Assembly: GCA_015068495.1 (NCBI GenBank)
Contig: SVKL01000003.1
Location: 57,820 to 121,819 of the forward strand
DNA from: Oscillospiraceae bacterium
Lineage (GTDB): Bacteria; Bacillota; Clostridia; Oscillospirales; Oscillospiraceae
Direction: 5' to 3'
Length of the DNA stretch: 64,000 bases
The translations under genes were made by a program, and so were the position numbers. Below are positions 1 to 7,591 of the stretch, one piece after another. Position 1 is the first letter of the stretch; each line of letters opens with the position of its first letter. The notes below the pieces were generated by a model. That model saw only the letters and a program-made list of their open reading frames with translations, was not told the origin of the DNA and did no database searches.

Positions 1-545
1 TCCAAAAGCCACGTCATTTGGTCGCGGGGATCTCGCTTCCCCTGAGCGCAAATACTGTTATAAGCTTCTAAAATCAGTGACAACTCTTCCAGCTTCTGGG
101 CGAAGCTGCCGGTGGTCTTTTGGGATGCCGCATACAAATCCTTTGGCCCGATACAGCACCGCTTAAACTCATCCACAGCGTCCAGCAGCCCCGTTAAAAA
201 TTCCGGGCGGGTTTCAACGGATGCATAGGCCTTCAGCTTGCTGTGAAGCTGACGCGTTGCAGAAGCCATAGCAACCAAACGTCCGCCGTCGTCTAAACAC
301 GCAGGGGCACCAAAGCCTGCAGCGTCGGAAACGCGTTTTGCCAAGCGGGTAAAGGTGAGCACCTCTGCAAAACGGCTGGCGGTGTCTCCGGCCGCTAGGC
401 AAAGTCTCCGCTCCATATCGTGGCTGATTAGCTCGGGAACAATTAGAATGCGTCCGCTTTTTTGTTCTGCTACGTCCTGCGAAATACGATTCAGCACTGC
501 TTTTCTGTTTTCTGTCCAGTCAGCGCCTAACAGCACAGTCAGCAT
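1..545 (-). CDS. addB: AddB-like ATP-dependent nuclease subunit, N-terminal part (runs off left edge)
   Basis: Partial gene; the 5' end is inside the window and about 181 codons are visible. The ATG at 545 follows an AAAGGAGGG ribosome binding site. The product begins MLTVLLGADWTENRKAVLNR and continues with segments such as ILIVPELISHDMERRL and GDTASRFAEVLTFTRLA, which resemble the N-terminal domain of AddB/RexB subunits of the AddAB recombination nuclease, usually named 'PD-(D/E)XK nuclease family protein' in Oscillospiraceae. AddAB resects double-strand breaks for RecA loading. The spot where a Walker A loop would lie reads GADWTENRKA, with no GKS/T, so the helicase-like site looks degenerate. 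The iron-sulfur/nuclease C-terminus is outside the window. Family assignment is fairly firm; activity is inferred. Confidence 0.8.
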   Translation of the reverse strand, partial: MLTVLLGADWTENRKAVLNRISQDVAEQKSGRILIVPELISHDMERRLCLAAGDTASRFAEVLTFTRLAKRVSDAAGFGAPACLDDGGRLVAMASATRQLHSKLKAYASVETRPEFLTGLLDAVDEFKRCCIGPKDLYAASQKTTGSFAQKLEELSLILEAYNSICAQGKRDPRDQMTWLL

Positions 546-616
546 CCGTATCCCTCCTTTCTGCATTACTATGGTATCATACATTCAGTCCCATTTACAG
601 GTACGAATTATTAATA

Positions 617-657
617 AAAACCGCCTATGCCGTATAGACACCGGCATAGACGGTTTT
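617..657 (-). terminator. Rho-independent terminator of ispE
   Basis: A 16-bp stem with one G-T wobble (617-632 with 642-657) and a 9-nt loop lies a few bases past the ispE stop. Read on the minus strand it ends in a T-rich run. It separates ispE from addB. Confidence 0.8.
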
Positions 658-664
658 GCTTGGA

Positions 665-1522
665 TTAAACCGGTTTTGCGATATAAACGTTGGGATAATT
701 CTCCTTGAGCATATTGCAAATAACTGCTGCAAACTCAAATTCCGGAACAATGGCAAACACCGCAGAACCGGATCCGGTCATTTGCTGTGCAACGGATCCA
801 TAGCTGTTGAAAATTGATTTAATATAGTTCAGCTCCAAATGCTCTTGGGTTACAATCGGATCAAAGACATTGTAAATATTCTCGGCAATTTTTCCCAAAT
901 CACCGGCAAGCAGTGCGCTTTCCATAGCCTGATGATCCGGATGCTTGGCAATTGCCACCTCATCTATTTTCTTATACAGTTCAGGCGTTGATGCGGAAAA
1001 TTCGGGCTTACAAACCACGAAAAGGCAATCCGGCAAATCCGGAAGCTTCCGAAGGCGCTCTCCCCTGCCTTCTACCATAGCTGTGCCGCATAACGTGCAG
1101 AACGGAACATCACTTCCCACAAGGCTTCCCAACTCAGCAAGGGCCATAATGGACAGGGGGTTGTCGTAATGTCTGTTGAGTGCTCTCAACACAGCGCCTG
1201 CATCCGCGCTGCCGCCGCCAAGTCCTGCCTCCATTGGAATCCGTTTGGTAATACGGATTTCAATTCCGGTGGTCTCCAGCTTTGTCTGCTCATAAAAAAC
1301 CTTCGCCGCTTTCCACGCGAGGTTGCGCTCGTCGGCAGGAACGCCATCCATATCGCAGTGAAGCGCCCAAGGCTTATCGGTATCCACATCGATTTCTACA
1401 TCATCCCGGATGGAAATTGTCTGCATAACACTCTTAAGGTCGTGATAACCGTCGGGACGTTTTCCCAAAACATCCAGTGTTAAGTTGATTTTTGCGAAAG
1501 CTCCTTCGTATAGCGTCGTCAT
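665..1522 (-). CDS. ispE: 4-(cytidine 5'-diphospho)-2-C-methyl-D-erythritol kinase
   Basis: 285 aa, the usual IspE length. It phosphorylates CDP-methylerythritol at the 2-hydroxyl in the cytosolic MEP pathway to isoprenoids. It has the N-terminal substrate motif AKINLTLDVLGKRPDGYH and the GHMP-kinase ATP loop GLGGGSADAGAVLRALN near residues 95-110; a C-terminal MTGSGSAVFAI segment matches the third GHMP motif. The ATG at 1522 has an AAGGA-type site upstream and a TTGCAA-17-TATAAT promoter at 1551-1579. It is monocistronic here, with its own terminator. Confident. Confidence 0.96.
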   Translation of the reverse strand: MTTLYEGAFAKINLTLDVLGKRPDGYHDLKSVMQTISIRDDVEIDVDTDKPWALHCDMDGVPADERNLAWKAAKVFYEQTKLETTGIEIRITKRIPMEAGLGGGSADAGAVLRALNRHYDNPLSIMALAELGSLVGSDVPFCTLCGTAMVEGRGERLRKLPDLPDCLFVVCKPEFSASTPELYKKIDEVAIAKHPDHQAMESALLAGDLGKIAENIYNVFDPIVTQEHLELNYIKSIFNSYGSVAQQMTGSGSAVFAIVPEFEFAAVICNMLKENYPNVYIAKPV

Positions 1523-1550
1523 ATTTCGGCATCCTTCCTTTGTTTTCTAT

Positions 1551-1579
1551 ATTATACAGAACAAATTCATTATTTGCAA
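1551..1579 (-). promoter_or_regulatory. Sigma-A promoter for ispE
   Basis: On the minus strand TTGCAA (1574-1579) and TATAAT (1551-1556) are 17 bp apart, about 30 bp before the ispE start. Confidence 0.7.
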
Positions 1580-1644
1580 CTTGTATATTTTGATTTATTT
1601 GGGACAAGATAGCACTATCCAATGAAACAAACGGAGGTAACTTT

Positions 1645-1854
1645 ATGGACACAATTGCATTAATTCTCTCCATTATCGGCTCATTGAACTGGGGCCTTGT
1701 AGGTATTTTCAAGTTTGACTTGGTTGCGTGGATCTTTGGCGGTCAGGCAGCTGTTGTTAGCCGTATTATCTACACAGTTGTCGGTCTTGCCGGTTTGTGG
1801 TGCATTAGCTTACTGTTCCGCAGAAACCGTGACAGTATCAACTCTGAAAGATAA
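1645..1854 (+). CDS. DUF378 family small membrane protein
   Basis: 69 aa with two hydrophobic segments (about residues 3-22 and 35-58) joined by a short polar stretch, so a small two-span membrane protein. The sequence (SLNWGLVGIFKFDLVAWIFGG, then IYTVVGLAGLW) matches the DUF378/YuzA pattern, including the conserved N-W-G-L core. Function is unknown; relatives are often called stress-linked small membrane proteins. The ATG follows a GGAGG site. It stands alone and ends in a strong bidirectional terminator. Confidence 0.85.
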   Translation: MDTIALILSIIGSLNWGLVGIFKFDLVAWIFGGQAAVVSRIIYTVVGLAGLWCISLLFRRNRDSINSER

Positions 1855-1887
1855 AATAAGGCAGCACCAAACAGGTGCTGCCTTATT
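1855..1887. terminator. Bidirectional terminator between DUF378 and the zinc-ribbon gene
   Basis: A perfect 14-bp stem (1855-1868 with 1874-1887) with a 5-nt loop and T-rich flanks. It sits between convergent genes ending at 1854 (+) and 1894 (-), so it can serve both. Confidence 0.85.
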
Positions 1888-1893
1888 GTTATT

Positions 1894-3162
1894 TTAGTTT
1901 GTCTTAATGTAATTCATTGCGACCCACTTATTCTCGCCGATCTTGCCCCAAGTATATCCGTCAGAGCCTTGTTTCGTCTCTGTAACGGTTACCTTTTCAT
2001 TTGCAAACAAGTCTCCTACATCTGCAAAAGAGGTGCCGGGGCCGCTTCTGATATTAATGGAAACCTGACAGTTGCAATAACCCGTAATTACACCGGAGGA
2101 AGCGCCGCCGTCTTCGGAAACACCGCCGTTGCCGGTACTTCCGCCGCCGTCCTCGGATACGCCGCCGTTGCCAACAACACCGGCAGAATCCGTAAAGTTA
2201 CAGCGGATAACACAGCTTACCTTTGCGCCTGCGTATTCTGCATGTACTTCTGTCATACCTCTGCCAACAGCAACAGCTTTGCCGTCAACGAAGGTAACGA
2301 TATTTTCGTCATCACTGCTCCAAATAATCAGATTCTTGGCAATACCGCCGGAATACAGAACCCAACTCTCGCCCTTGTAGCTGAAGGTGATATCCTTACG
2401 GTTCAAGCGGAGCTCTTCGTTGGTAGGTGTGCTCTCATCGGGAACGGTAGTATCTTCTGTGTCGCCGGTTGTATCCTCGATTGTGGGCAGGGTTGTTTCC
2501 TCAGGGAACTGAATGGTAACAACGCACTCCTTGGTTACATTGCCGCAGGTAATGATAATTTTGGTAGTACCCTCTGCCACAGCGGTAATCTTGCCCTTAT
2601 CGGTTATTGTTGCAATCTCTTCATTTTCGGAACGGAAAGTAACTGTGTCCGTCGCATTCGCAGGAACTGTCTTAACGTCCAACAGTTTTGCAACACCAAT
2701 CTGCTCAAACAGCACGCTGTCAGAGTCCAAGGTTAAGTCTGTGCAAGCAATCTCAAGCACTGTGCCTTGTGTGTTGCCCTGTGTATTGTCAGGCTGACCG
2801 GAAACAGGAGCAAAAATGCGCAGCGCACCATAAACCACAACGCCGATAATTGCCAAAAGCAGAACAATCGCAGTAATTACTAAACCGCGGTTGGTCTTAT
2901 TCTCCTCATTTTCGTTATTCTTGGGAGCAGCTGACTTTCCGCCAGCAGCGCTGCCAGAGGGATTCTGGGAACGTTTTTTTACATTTGATTTAGAAAAGCG
3001 GCCTCCCTTTACATAGGTGTAACCGGTGGAAACCTTACCGTCACTTTTAACTTCATTGGTAACACGCTGAACATCACCGGGGCGAACACAGCCACAAATC
3101 GGACATTGCTTCGCTGATTCAGGGTATGATGTTCCGCAAATATCACAAATAATTTTGCTCAT
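1894..3162 (-). CDS. Zinc-ribbon membrane protein with Ig-like repeats and C-terminal bacterial SH3 domain
   Basis: 422 aa. Residues 1-25 form a zinc ribbon with two CxxC pairs (C6/C9 and C20/C23). A basic linker leads to one membrane span at about 94-117, then an outside part. That part has a BIG_2-like Ig domain (about 137-217; VTFRSENEEIATITDKGKITAVAEGTTKI), a Thr/Glu-rich linker, a second BIG_2-like domain (about 250-325), a Gly/Ser repeat (GNGGVSEDGG twice) and an SH3b domain (about 362-422; VSINIRSGPGTSFADVG). Topology suggests a cytosolic zinc ribbon and a wall-facing ectodomain, with SH3b probably binding peptidoglycan. It is divergent from the kinase-like gene at 3307, which suggests a shared role; function is unknown. 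Confidence 0.8.
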   Translation of the reverse strand: MSKIICDICGTSYPESAKQCPICGCVRPGDVQRVTNEVKSDGKVSTGYTYVKGGRFSKSNVKKRSQNPSGSAAGGKSAAPKNNENEENKTNRGLVITAIVLLLAIIGVVVYGALRIFAPVSGQPDNTQGNTQGTVLEIACTDLTLDSDSVLFEQIGVAKLLDVKTVPANATDTVTFRSENEEIATITDKGKITAVAEGTTKIIITCGNVTKECVVTIQFPEETTLPTIEDTTGDTEDTTVPDESTPTNEELRLNRKDITFSYKGESWVLYSGGIAKNLIIWSSDDENIVTFVDGKAVAVGRGMTEVHAEYAGAKVSCVIRCNFTDSAGVVGNGGVSEDGGGSTGNGGVSEDGGASSGVITGYCNCQVSINIRSGPGTSFADVGDLFANEKVTVTETKQGSDGYTWGKIGENKWVAMNYIKTN

Positions 3163-3213
3163 TTCATATTCCTCCTTGGTCTGCAGGCTCCCCTGCTAAG
3201 TGATTTCAAAGAT

Positions 3214-3242
3214 ATTATATCATTTCTTGTTGAATAAAACAA
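3214..3242 (-). promoter_or_regulatory. Promoter of the zinc-ribbon gene
   Basis: Minus-strand TTGTTT (3237-3242), 17-bp spacer, TATAAT (3214-3219). Confidence 0.65.
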
Positions 3243-3253
3243 CCATAAACCTG

Positions 3254-3282
3254 TTGCTTTTTTTAGAAATTTATTTTATGAT
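3254..3282 (+). promoter_or_regulatory. Promoter of the kinase-like receptor gene
   Basis: TTGCTT (3254-3259), 17-bp spacer, TATGAT (3277-3282). The two divergent promoters have their -35 boxes about 12 bp apart. Confidence 0.6.
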
Positions 3283-3306
3283 ATAGAGTAGAAGAAAAAG
3301 GAGGCG

Positions 3307-6294
3307 ATGTCATTGTCAGAACCAAGGCTAATTTCGCCAATGCTGGATAATTTTATGATGGGTGGGCCCATCAGCGATCACCACGGTGTTTGCTGCTGCC
3401 CCGCTATGGAAAAAGATACAAACGATCGGTATATTGTGAAGGTCATATCTGTGCCTGCCTCACCTGCCAAAATGGATGCGCTCCTGCTGTCAGGTGCTTA
3501 TGCTGACGAAACCGCTGCGCTGGACTATTTTCGGGAGCTGGTCAACGGAGTATTGGAAGAAGTCGATATTTTAGAGAAATTCTCAGAGGTGGAAGGCTTT
3601 ATCCCCTTTACCGGCTGTCAGTTGGAAACTATGGAGTCCGGCAAGGGCTTTGAAATCTATTTACTTAGTTCATACAAGCGTTCACTGTTAAAGCACTTTA
3701 AGCGCCACAGTTTTACCCACTTGGATGCGCTGAATCTGGGCTTGGATCTTTGCGCTTCCCTTTCTGTGTGCAGAAGAAACGGGTATTTATATGTTGACTT
3801 AAAGCCCAGCAATGTTTTTGTTACAGATCAAAGGCTGTTCCGTATCGGTGACTTGGGTTTTGTGCGTTTAGATTCGCTGAAGTATGCGTTCCTGCCGGAA
3901 AAATACCTCAGTATTTATACCCCGCCTGAGGTTCGGGATGCTTTCTCCGCGCTTAACGCCACTATGGACACCTACGCGGCAGGTTTGATACTTTACCAGA
4001 CCTACAACAACGGCGAGCTGCCGTTTAACGATGAAATTCAGCCCGGCGACAAGCTCCCCTCCCCGTTATATGCGGACTATGAGATGAGCGAAATCATTCT
4101 GAAAGCCTGCGCACCAAATCCCGAAGACCGCTGGCAGACGCCTATGGAAATGGGACAGGCAATTGTGAGCTATATGCAGCGCAACGGCGCGTCGGATACC
4201 CCCATCGTTCCAATGCCATCTCAAGAAAGCGAAAACGATACTCCGTCTCAAATCGATACCGTAGCGGAAGAGGAACAATCCGTCGCGACTACCGAAACAA
4301 ACGAAGAAATTACAGAAGAAAATAACGATGTAGCGCCTGTTGATGACATAGAAATCGCAACGGTTGACAGCGCTGAGGAACCGGAGTCTGACAGCGATCA
4401 AGAGGATACTGCCGAGGAAGCTTCTGAGGAAACCCTTGATGAGCTTTCCCTTTTAGAGGATGAAGCCGACCCGGAGGAGATTATTCAGGAGCTAGAGGAG
4501 CTTTCCGGTGAATACGAAACAATCACCGATGAAGTCTCCGAAATTCTGACCCAAGCGGATGAACTGGCTGCGCTGGATGTGCCGGAGCCTGTTGTCGTTC
4601 CGGACCACGTGGATATTCCGATGCCGGAGCCTCCGGAGCCCGAGACAGAGCCTGAAGAGGAAGAGGAATTGGACACTGTTGTCGACGGAGAAATCGATGA
4701 AGTCGCTGCAGAAGACAGCGATGCAGACGCACAGCCCGAAGAGGAGACAGATGATCCTGCCCCCAAAAAGAAGCGTACCTGGCTGCGCAATACAATTATT
4801 GTTCTGCTTGCTGCAGTGTTGCTCGCCGGTGGTTATTATTTTTACAAAAACCACTACCTGCTTCCCATCGATTTTATTGCTGTAGAGGGCAACAAGGATT
4901 CCTTGACGGTTTTGGTTACCACAGATATTGATGAATCTCTGCTGCAGGTTGTCTGTTCCGATACATACGGCAACAAGATTCCTGCTCCTGTTATTAACGG
5001 TAAAGCTGAATTCACAGGTCTTGTCCCCAATACCGCCTATAGCATAAAGGTAGTAGCCAACGGCTTCCACAGATTAACCGGTAAGGCTACAACAGCATAT
5101 TCAACACCCATTCAATCTAATATCGTACAGTTTGATGCCATTACCGGAACAACAGAGGATAGCGCTATCCTCAGCTTCACTGTGGAAGGCCCGAGCTGTG
5201 ACGAATGGACCGTGGAATATGTCGCTGACGGCGAGGAGCCCCGTTCTGCAACCTTTGCTGATGCACATATGGTTACACTTACCAATTTAACAGTCGGCAA
5301 GGAATACACCTTCCGTCTAGTGCCGAAAGACTCCTTATATTTAACCGGTCAAACTGAAATCAAATTCACACCGCGGCAGTTGGTTAAGGCCGAAAAATTG
5401 AATGTTACAAGCTGTATCAACAACACGCTCACTGTAGAATGGTCAAGTCCGGAAGGTGTCGAGGTTTCCGGTTGGTCTGTTCGCTGCCATAACGATTCTT
5501 ACAGTCAGACTATTGTTACAACAGATACGTCTGTAACCTTCAAGGATTTAGACCACACTGCAGAATTTGATGTTGAGGTTAAGGCCGTTGGTATGAGTGT
5601 CAGCGAGAAAGTAACCGTCCCGGCCAACTCCATTACCGCATCTAATTTCACAGTTGATACCTCCGATCCCACAAAGTTCACCCTTTCCTGGGAGCCGAGC
5701 CAAGCAATTACAGAAGATGGCTGGGTATTACGTTACAGTATTCAGGGTCTTGGCAACGAAACAGTTGTTCCTTGCGACAGCAATTCAGCCGTTATCCCCT
5801 CTTTAATACCAAACGCCACCTACAACATTCAGCTTGAGGATACGAAAGGTACTGTGCTGTTGGGTTCTGTAACGCAGATCGCAACCAAAGAAGCTGTGGA
5901 TTTCCACGAGGAATTCGACGGTTTTACTGCGAAACGTGAGGATTTGACTTTCCGGATGTGTAAAACCCCAAGCTTACCCAACTGGGGGCGCTACAATCTT
6001 TCTGACGACGATTATACCACAACGTTTACTGTTGGTCAGCCAGCCTCTTTTTTGGTTCGATCTCAGAAGGATTACCCCAACTCAAGCAGTAGTGTTACCA
6101 CCACAATCATTATCCGTAATCAAAGCGGCGACCCTCTGCTGACGTCGCAGGAGACAAAGCAGTGGAGAGAAATGTGGAATAATTATAACTGCAAAATTGA
6201 AATTCCCACAATGCCCACAGAAATCGGCACCTATACCATTGAGGTTTATTTCAATGGCGGATTGGCAAACGTCGAAACCTTTACAATTCAATAA
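3307..6294 (+). CDS. Membrane Ser/Thr-kinase-like protein with fibronectin-type ectodomain
   Basis: 995 aa. The N-terminal 280 residues are a protein-kinase fold: probable beta-3 Lys45 (IVKVISVP), a Glu in helix C (about 84-85), catalytic loop YVDLKPSN with Asp164, Lys166 and Asn169 (Tyr replaces the His of HRD), DLG at 182-184 in place of DFG, and a PPE-like end of the activation loop. The Gly-rich loop is degenerate. Residues 300-485 are an acidic low-complexity linker, followed by a basic stop-transfer stretch and one membrane span near 494-513. The outside part (about 520-890) holds several fibronectin-III-like repeats; a distinct domain ends the protein. The ATG at 3307 follows AAAGGAGGCG. 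Catalytic residues are kept, so it may be active; the ligand is unknown. Confidence 0.82.
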   Translation: MSLSEPRLISPMLDNFMMGGPISDHHGVCCCPAMEKDTNDRYIVKVISVPASPAKMDALLLSGAYADETAALDYFRELVNGVLEEVDILEKFSEVEGFIPFTGCQLETMESGKGFEIYLLSSYKRSLLKHFKRHSFTHLDALNLGLDLCASLSVCRRNGYLYVDLKPSNVFVTDQRLFRIGDLGFVRLDSLKYAFLPEKYLSIYTPPEVRDAFSALNATMDTYAAGLILYQTYNNGELPFNDEIQPGDKLPSPLYADYEMSEIILKACAPNPEDRWQTPMEMGQAIVSYMQRNGASDTPIVPMPSQESENDTPSQIDTVAEEEQSVATTETNEEITEENNDVAPVDDIEIATVDSAEEPESDSDQEDTAEEASEETLDELSLLEDEADPEEIIQELEELSGEYETITDEVSEILTQADELAALDVPEPVVVPDHVDIPMPEPPEPETEPEEEEELDTVVDGEIDEVAAEDSDADAQPEEETDDPAPKKKRTWLRNTIIVLLAAVLLAGGYYFYKNHYLLPIDFIAVEGNKDSLTVLVTTDIDESLLQVVCSDTYGNKIPAPVINGKAEFTGLVPNTAYSIKVVANGFHRLTGKATTAYSTPIQSNIVQFDAITGTTEDSAILSFTVEGPSCDEWTVEYVADGEEPRSATFADAHMVTLTNLTVGKEYTFRLVPKDSLYLTGQTEIKFTPRQLVKAEKLNVTSCINNTLTVEWSSPEGVEVSGWSVRCHNDSYSQTIVTTDTSVTFKDLDHTAEFDVEVKAVGMSVSEKVTVPANSITASNFTVDTSDPTKFTLSWEPSQAITEDGWVLRYSIQGLGNETVVPCDSNSAVIPSLIPNATYNIQLEDTKGTVLLGSVTQIATKEAVDFHEEFDGFTAKREDLTFRMCKTPSLPNWGRYNLSDDDYTTTFTVGQPASFLVRSQKDYPNSSSSVTTTIIIRNQSGDPLLTSQETKQWREMWNNYNCKIEIPTMPTEIGTYTIEVYFNGGLANVETFTIQ

Positions 6295-6302
6295 TCATTC
6301 AT

Positions 6303-6334
6303 AAGCAACCGACAGAATTGTCGGTTGCTTTTTT
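6303..6334 (+). terminator. Terminator of the kinase-like gene
   Basis: A perfect 12-bp stem (6303-6314 with 6319-6330), 4-nt loop, then a T run. It isolates the aro operon from upstream transcription. Confidence 0.9.
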
Positions 6335-6366
6335 CTGAAAATTTTGATATTTTTTATGAATTCTAC

Positions 6367-6395
6367 TTGAAAATATAAAACAGCCGTGCTATATT
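6367..6395 (+). promoter_or_regulatory. Promoter of the aromatic amino acid operon
   Basis: TTGAAA (6367-6372), 17-bp spacer, TATATT (6390-6395). The predicted start near 6402 leaves about 190 nt of leader before aroF. Confidence 0.8.
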
Positions 6396-6424
6396 AGCAG
6401 TAATTCCTTGTACGGAGGCATATT

Positions 6425-6487
6425 ATGTTCAATTTTGTAAGTGCTGCACAGTTTGCATATTTTAACTATTACTTTTTTCTGCAATAA
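6425..6487 (+). CDS. Phe/Tyr-rich leader peptide of the aro operon
   Basis: A 20-codon reading frame, MFNFVSAAQFAYFNYYFFLQ, starts at an ATG preceded by a GGAGG site (about 6414-6418). Nine of its 20 residues are aromatic: Phe at 2, 4, 10, 13, 17, 18 and Tyr at 12, 15, 16; there is no Trp. It lies between a good promoter and a terminator-like hairpin, ahead of a complete Phe/Tyr biosynthesis operon. By analogy with pheA/pheST and trp leaders of enterobacteria, it is inferred to be a sensor peptide: ribosomes stall on UUU/UAU/UAC codons when charged tRNA-Phe or tRNA-Tyr is scarce, which changes folding of the RNA behind. Translation has not been shown. Confidence 0.8.
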   Translation: MFNFVSAAQFAYFNYYFFLQ

Positions 6488-6563
6488 AAAGTAATAGCGA
6501 TTTGTGCTGCATTTATAATTTAACGTTGTCTTTTTTTCGCCGCACAGTTTCGCAACTGTGCGG
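6443..6563 (+). promoter_or_regulatory. Transcription attenuator with alternative pairings upstream of aroF
   Basis: Four segments can pair in exclusive ways. Segment 1 (6443-6450, gctgcaca) and segment 3 (6539-6546, gccgcaca) can each pair with segment 2 (6503-6510, tgtgctgc), 7 of 8 positions. Segment 3-4 (6540-6549 with 6554-6563) is a perfect 10-bp hairpin with a 4-nt loop followed by TATTTTCATTT, a plausible terminator. A perfect 12-bp hairpin (6466-6497) overlaps the last leader codons and stop, and would be nested inside a 1:2 helix. A ribosome stalled at the Phe/Tyr codons covers segment 1 and frees 2 to pair with 3 (read-through). The terminator U-tract is not strong, so efficiency is uncertain. 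Confidence 0.72.
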
Positions 6564-6589
6564 TATTTTCATTTGTAGGAGAGTTTATT

Positions 6590-7591
6590 ATGATCGCTGT
6601 ATTAAAAAGTGGAACAACACAGGAACAAAAGGACCATTTGCTAAATTGGCTTAAGCATATGAATTTGGAGGTTCACGTATCCAACGGTAAGGAATTTACT
6701 ATTCTGGGTCTCGTGGGAGATACCAGCAAGGTAGATATCGATCTGCTGCAGAGTCTGGAAATTGTAGAAAGTGTTAAGCGTGTTTCCGAGCCCTTTAAGC
6801 AGGCAAACCGCAAATTTCATCCAAATGACACCGTGGTTACCTGCGGTAATGTAAAAATTGGCGGCGGCCACTTTGCAATGATTGCCGGTCCCTGCTCCGT
6901 GGAGAGTAAAGATCAGATTATACAGGTTGCTGAGGCTGTTAAGGCATACGGTGGTGATGTCCTTCGCGGCGGTGCTTTTAAGCCCCGCACCTCCCCCTAC
7001 GCCTTCCAAGGATTAAAAGATGAAGGTATTCAGCTTCTCCGTGAGGCAAAAAAAGCAACCGGTCTTCCAATTATTACAGAGATTATGAATGTCCGCTCCT
7101 TAGATTTATTTGAAGATGTGGATATCATTCAGGTCGGCGCAAGAAATATGCAAAACTTTGATTTGCTGCAAGAATTGGGTAAAACGCAAAAGCCCATTCT
7201 CCTGAAACGCGGCTTGGCAAACACCTTGCAAGAGCTGCTTATGAGCGCAGAATACATTATGAGCGAGGGTAATGAAAACATTATTCTTTGTGAGCGTGGC
7301 ATCCGCACCTATGAAACCTACACGCGAAACACATTGGATTTGTCTGCCATTCCTGTCCTGCACGAACTTTCGCACCTTCCGGTTGTCGTTGATCCGAGCC
7401 ACGCCACAGGACGTTCCTCCTTGGTGCACTCTATGGCAGTGGCGGCAGCTGCTGCAGGCGCTGACGGCATTATGGTGGAAGTTCACAACGACCCCGCACA
7501 TGCGTTGTGTGACGGCGCGCAGTCAATCACGCCGGAGCAATTCAACGAATTAAACAAAATGGTCACAAAGGTTAGAGAGGTTATACGATGA
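6590..7591 (+). CDS. aroF: 3-deoxy-7-phosphoheptulonate (DAHP) synthase, type I beta with N-terminal regulatory domain
   Basis: 333 aa. It condenses phosphoenolpyruvate and erythrose 4-phosphate to DAHP, the first step of the shikimate pathway. Residues 1-70 form the ferredoxin-like domain seen in Thermotoga/Clostridia-type enzymes, where it mediates feedback by Tyr/Phe. The barrel has MIAGPCSVES, GGAFKPRTSPYAFQG, the metal-site DPSHATGR and a final EVHNDP. The ATG follows AGGAGAG. It is first in an eight-gene operon and is the natural target of the leader attenuator. Confidence 0.95.
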   Translation: MIAVLKSGTTQEQKDHLLNWLKHMNLEVHVSNGKEFTILGLVGDTSKVDIDLLQSLEIVESVKRVSEPFKQANRKFHPNDTVVTCGNVKIGGGHFAMIAGPCSVESKDQIIQVAEAVKAYGGDVLRGGAFKPRTSPYAFQGLKDEGIQLLREAKKATGLPIITEIMNVRSLDLFEDVDIIQVGARNMQNFDLLQELGKTQKPILLKRGLANTLQELLMSAEYIMSEGNENIILCERGIRTYETYTRNTLDLSAIPVLHELSHLPVVVDPSHATGRSSLVHSMAVAAAAAGADGIMVEVHNDPAHALCDGAQSITPEQFNELNKMVTKVREVIR

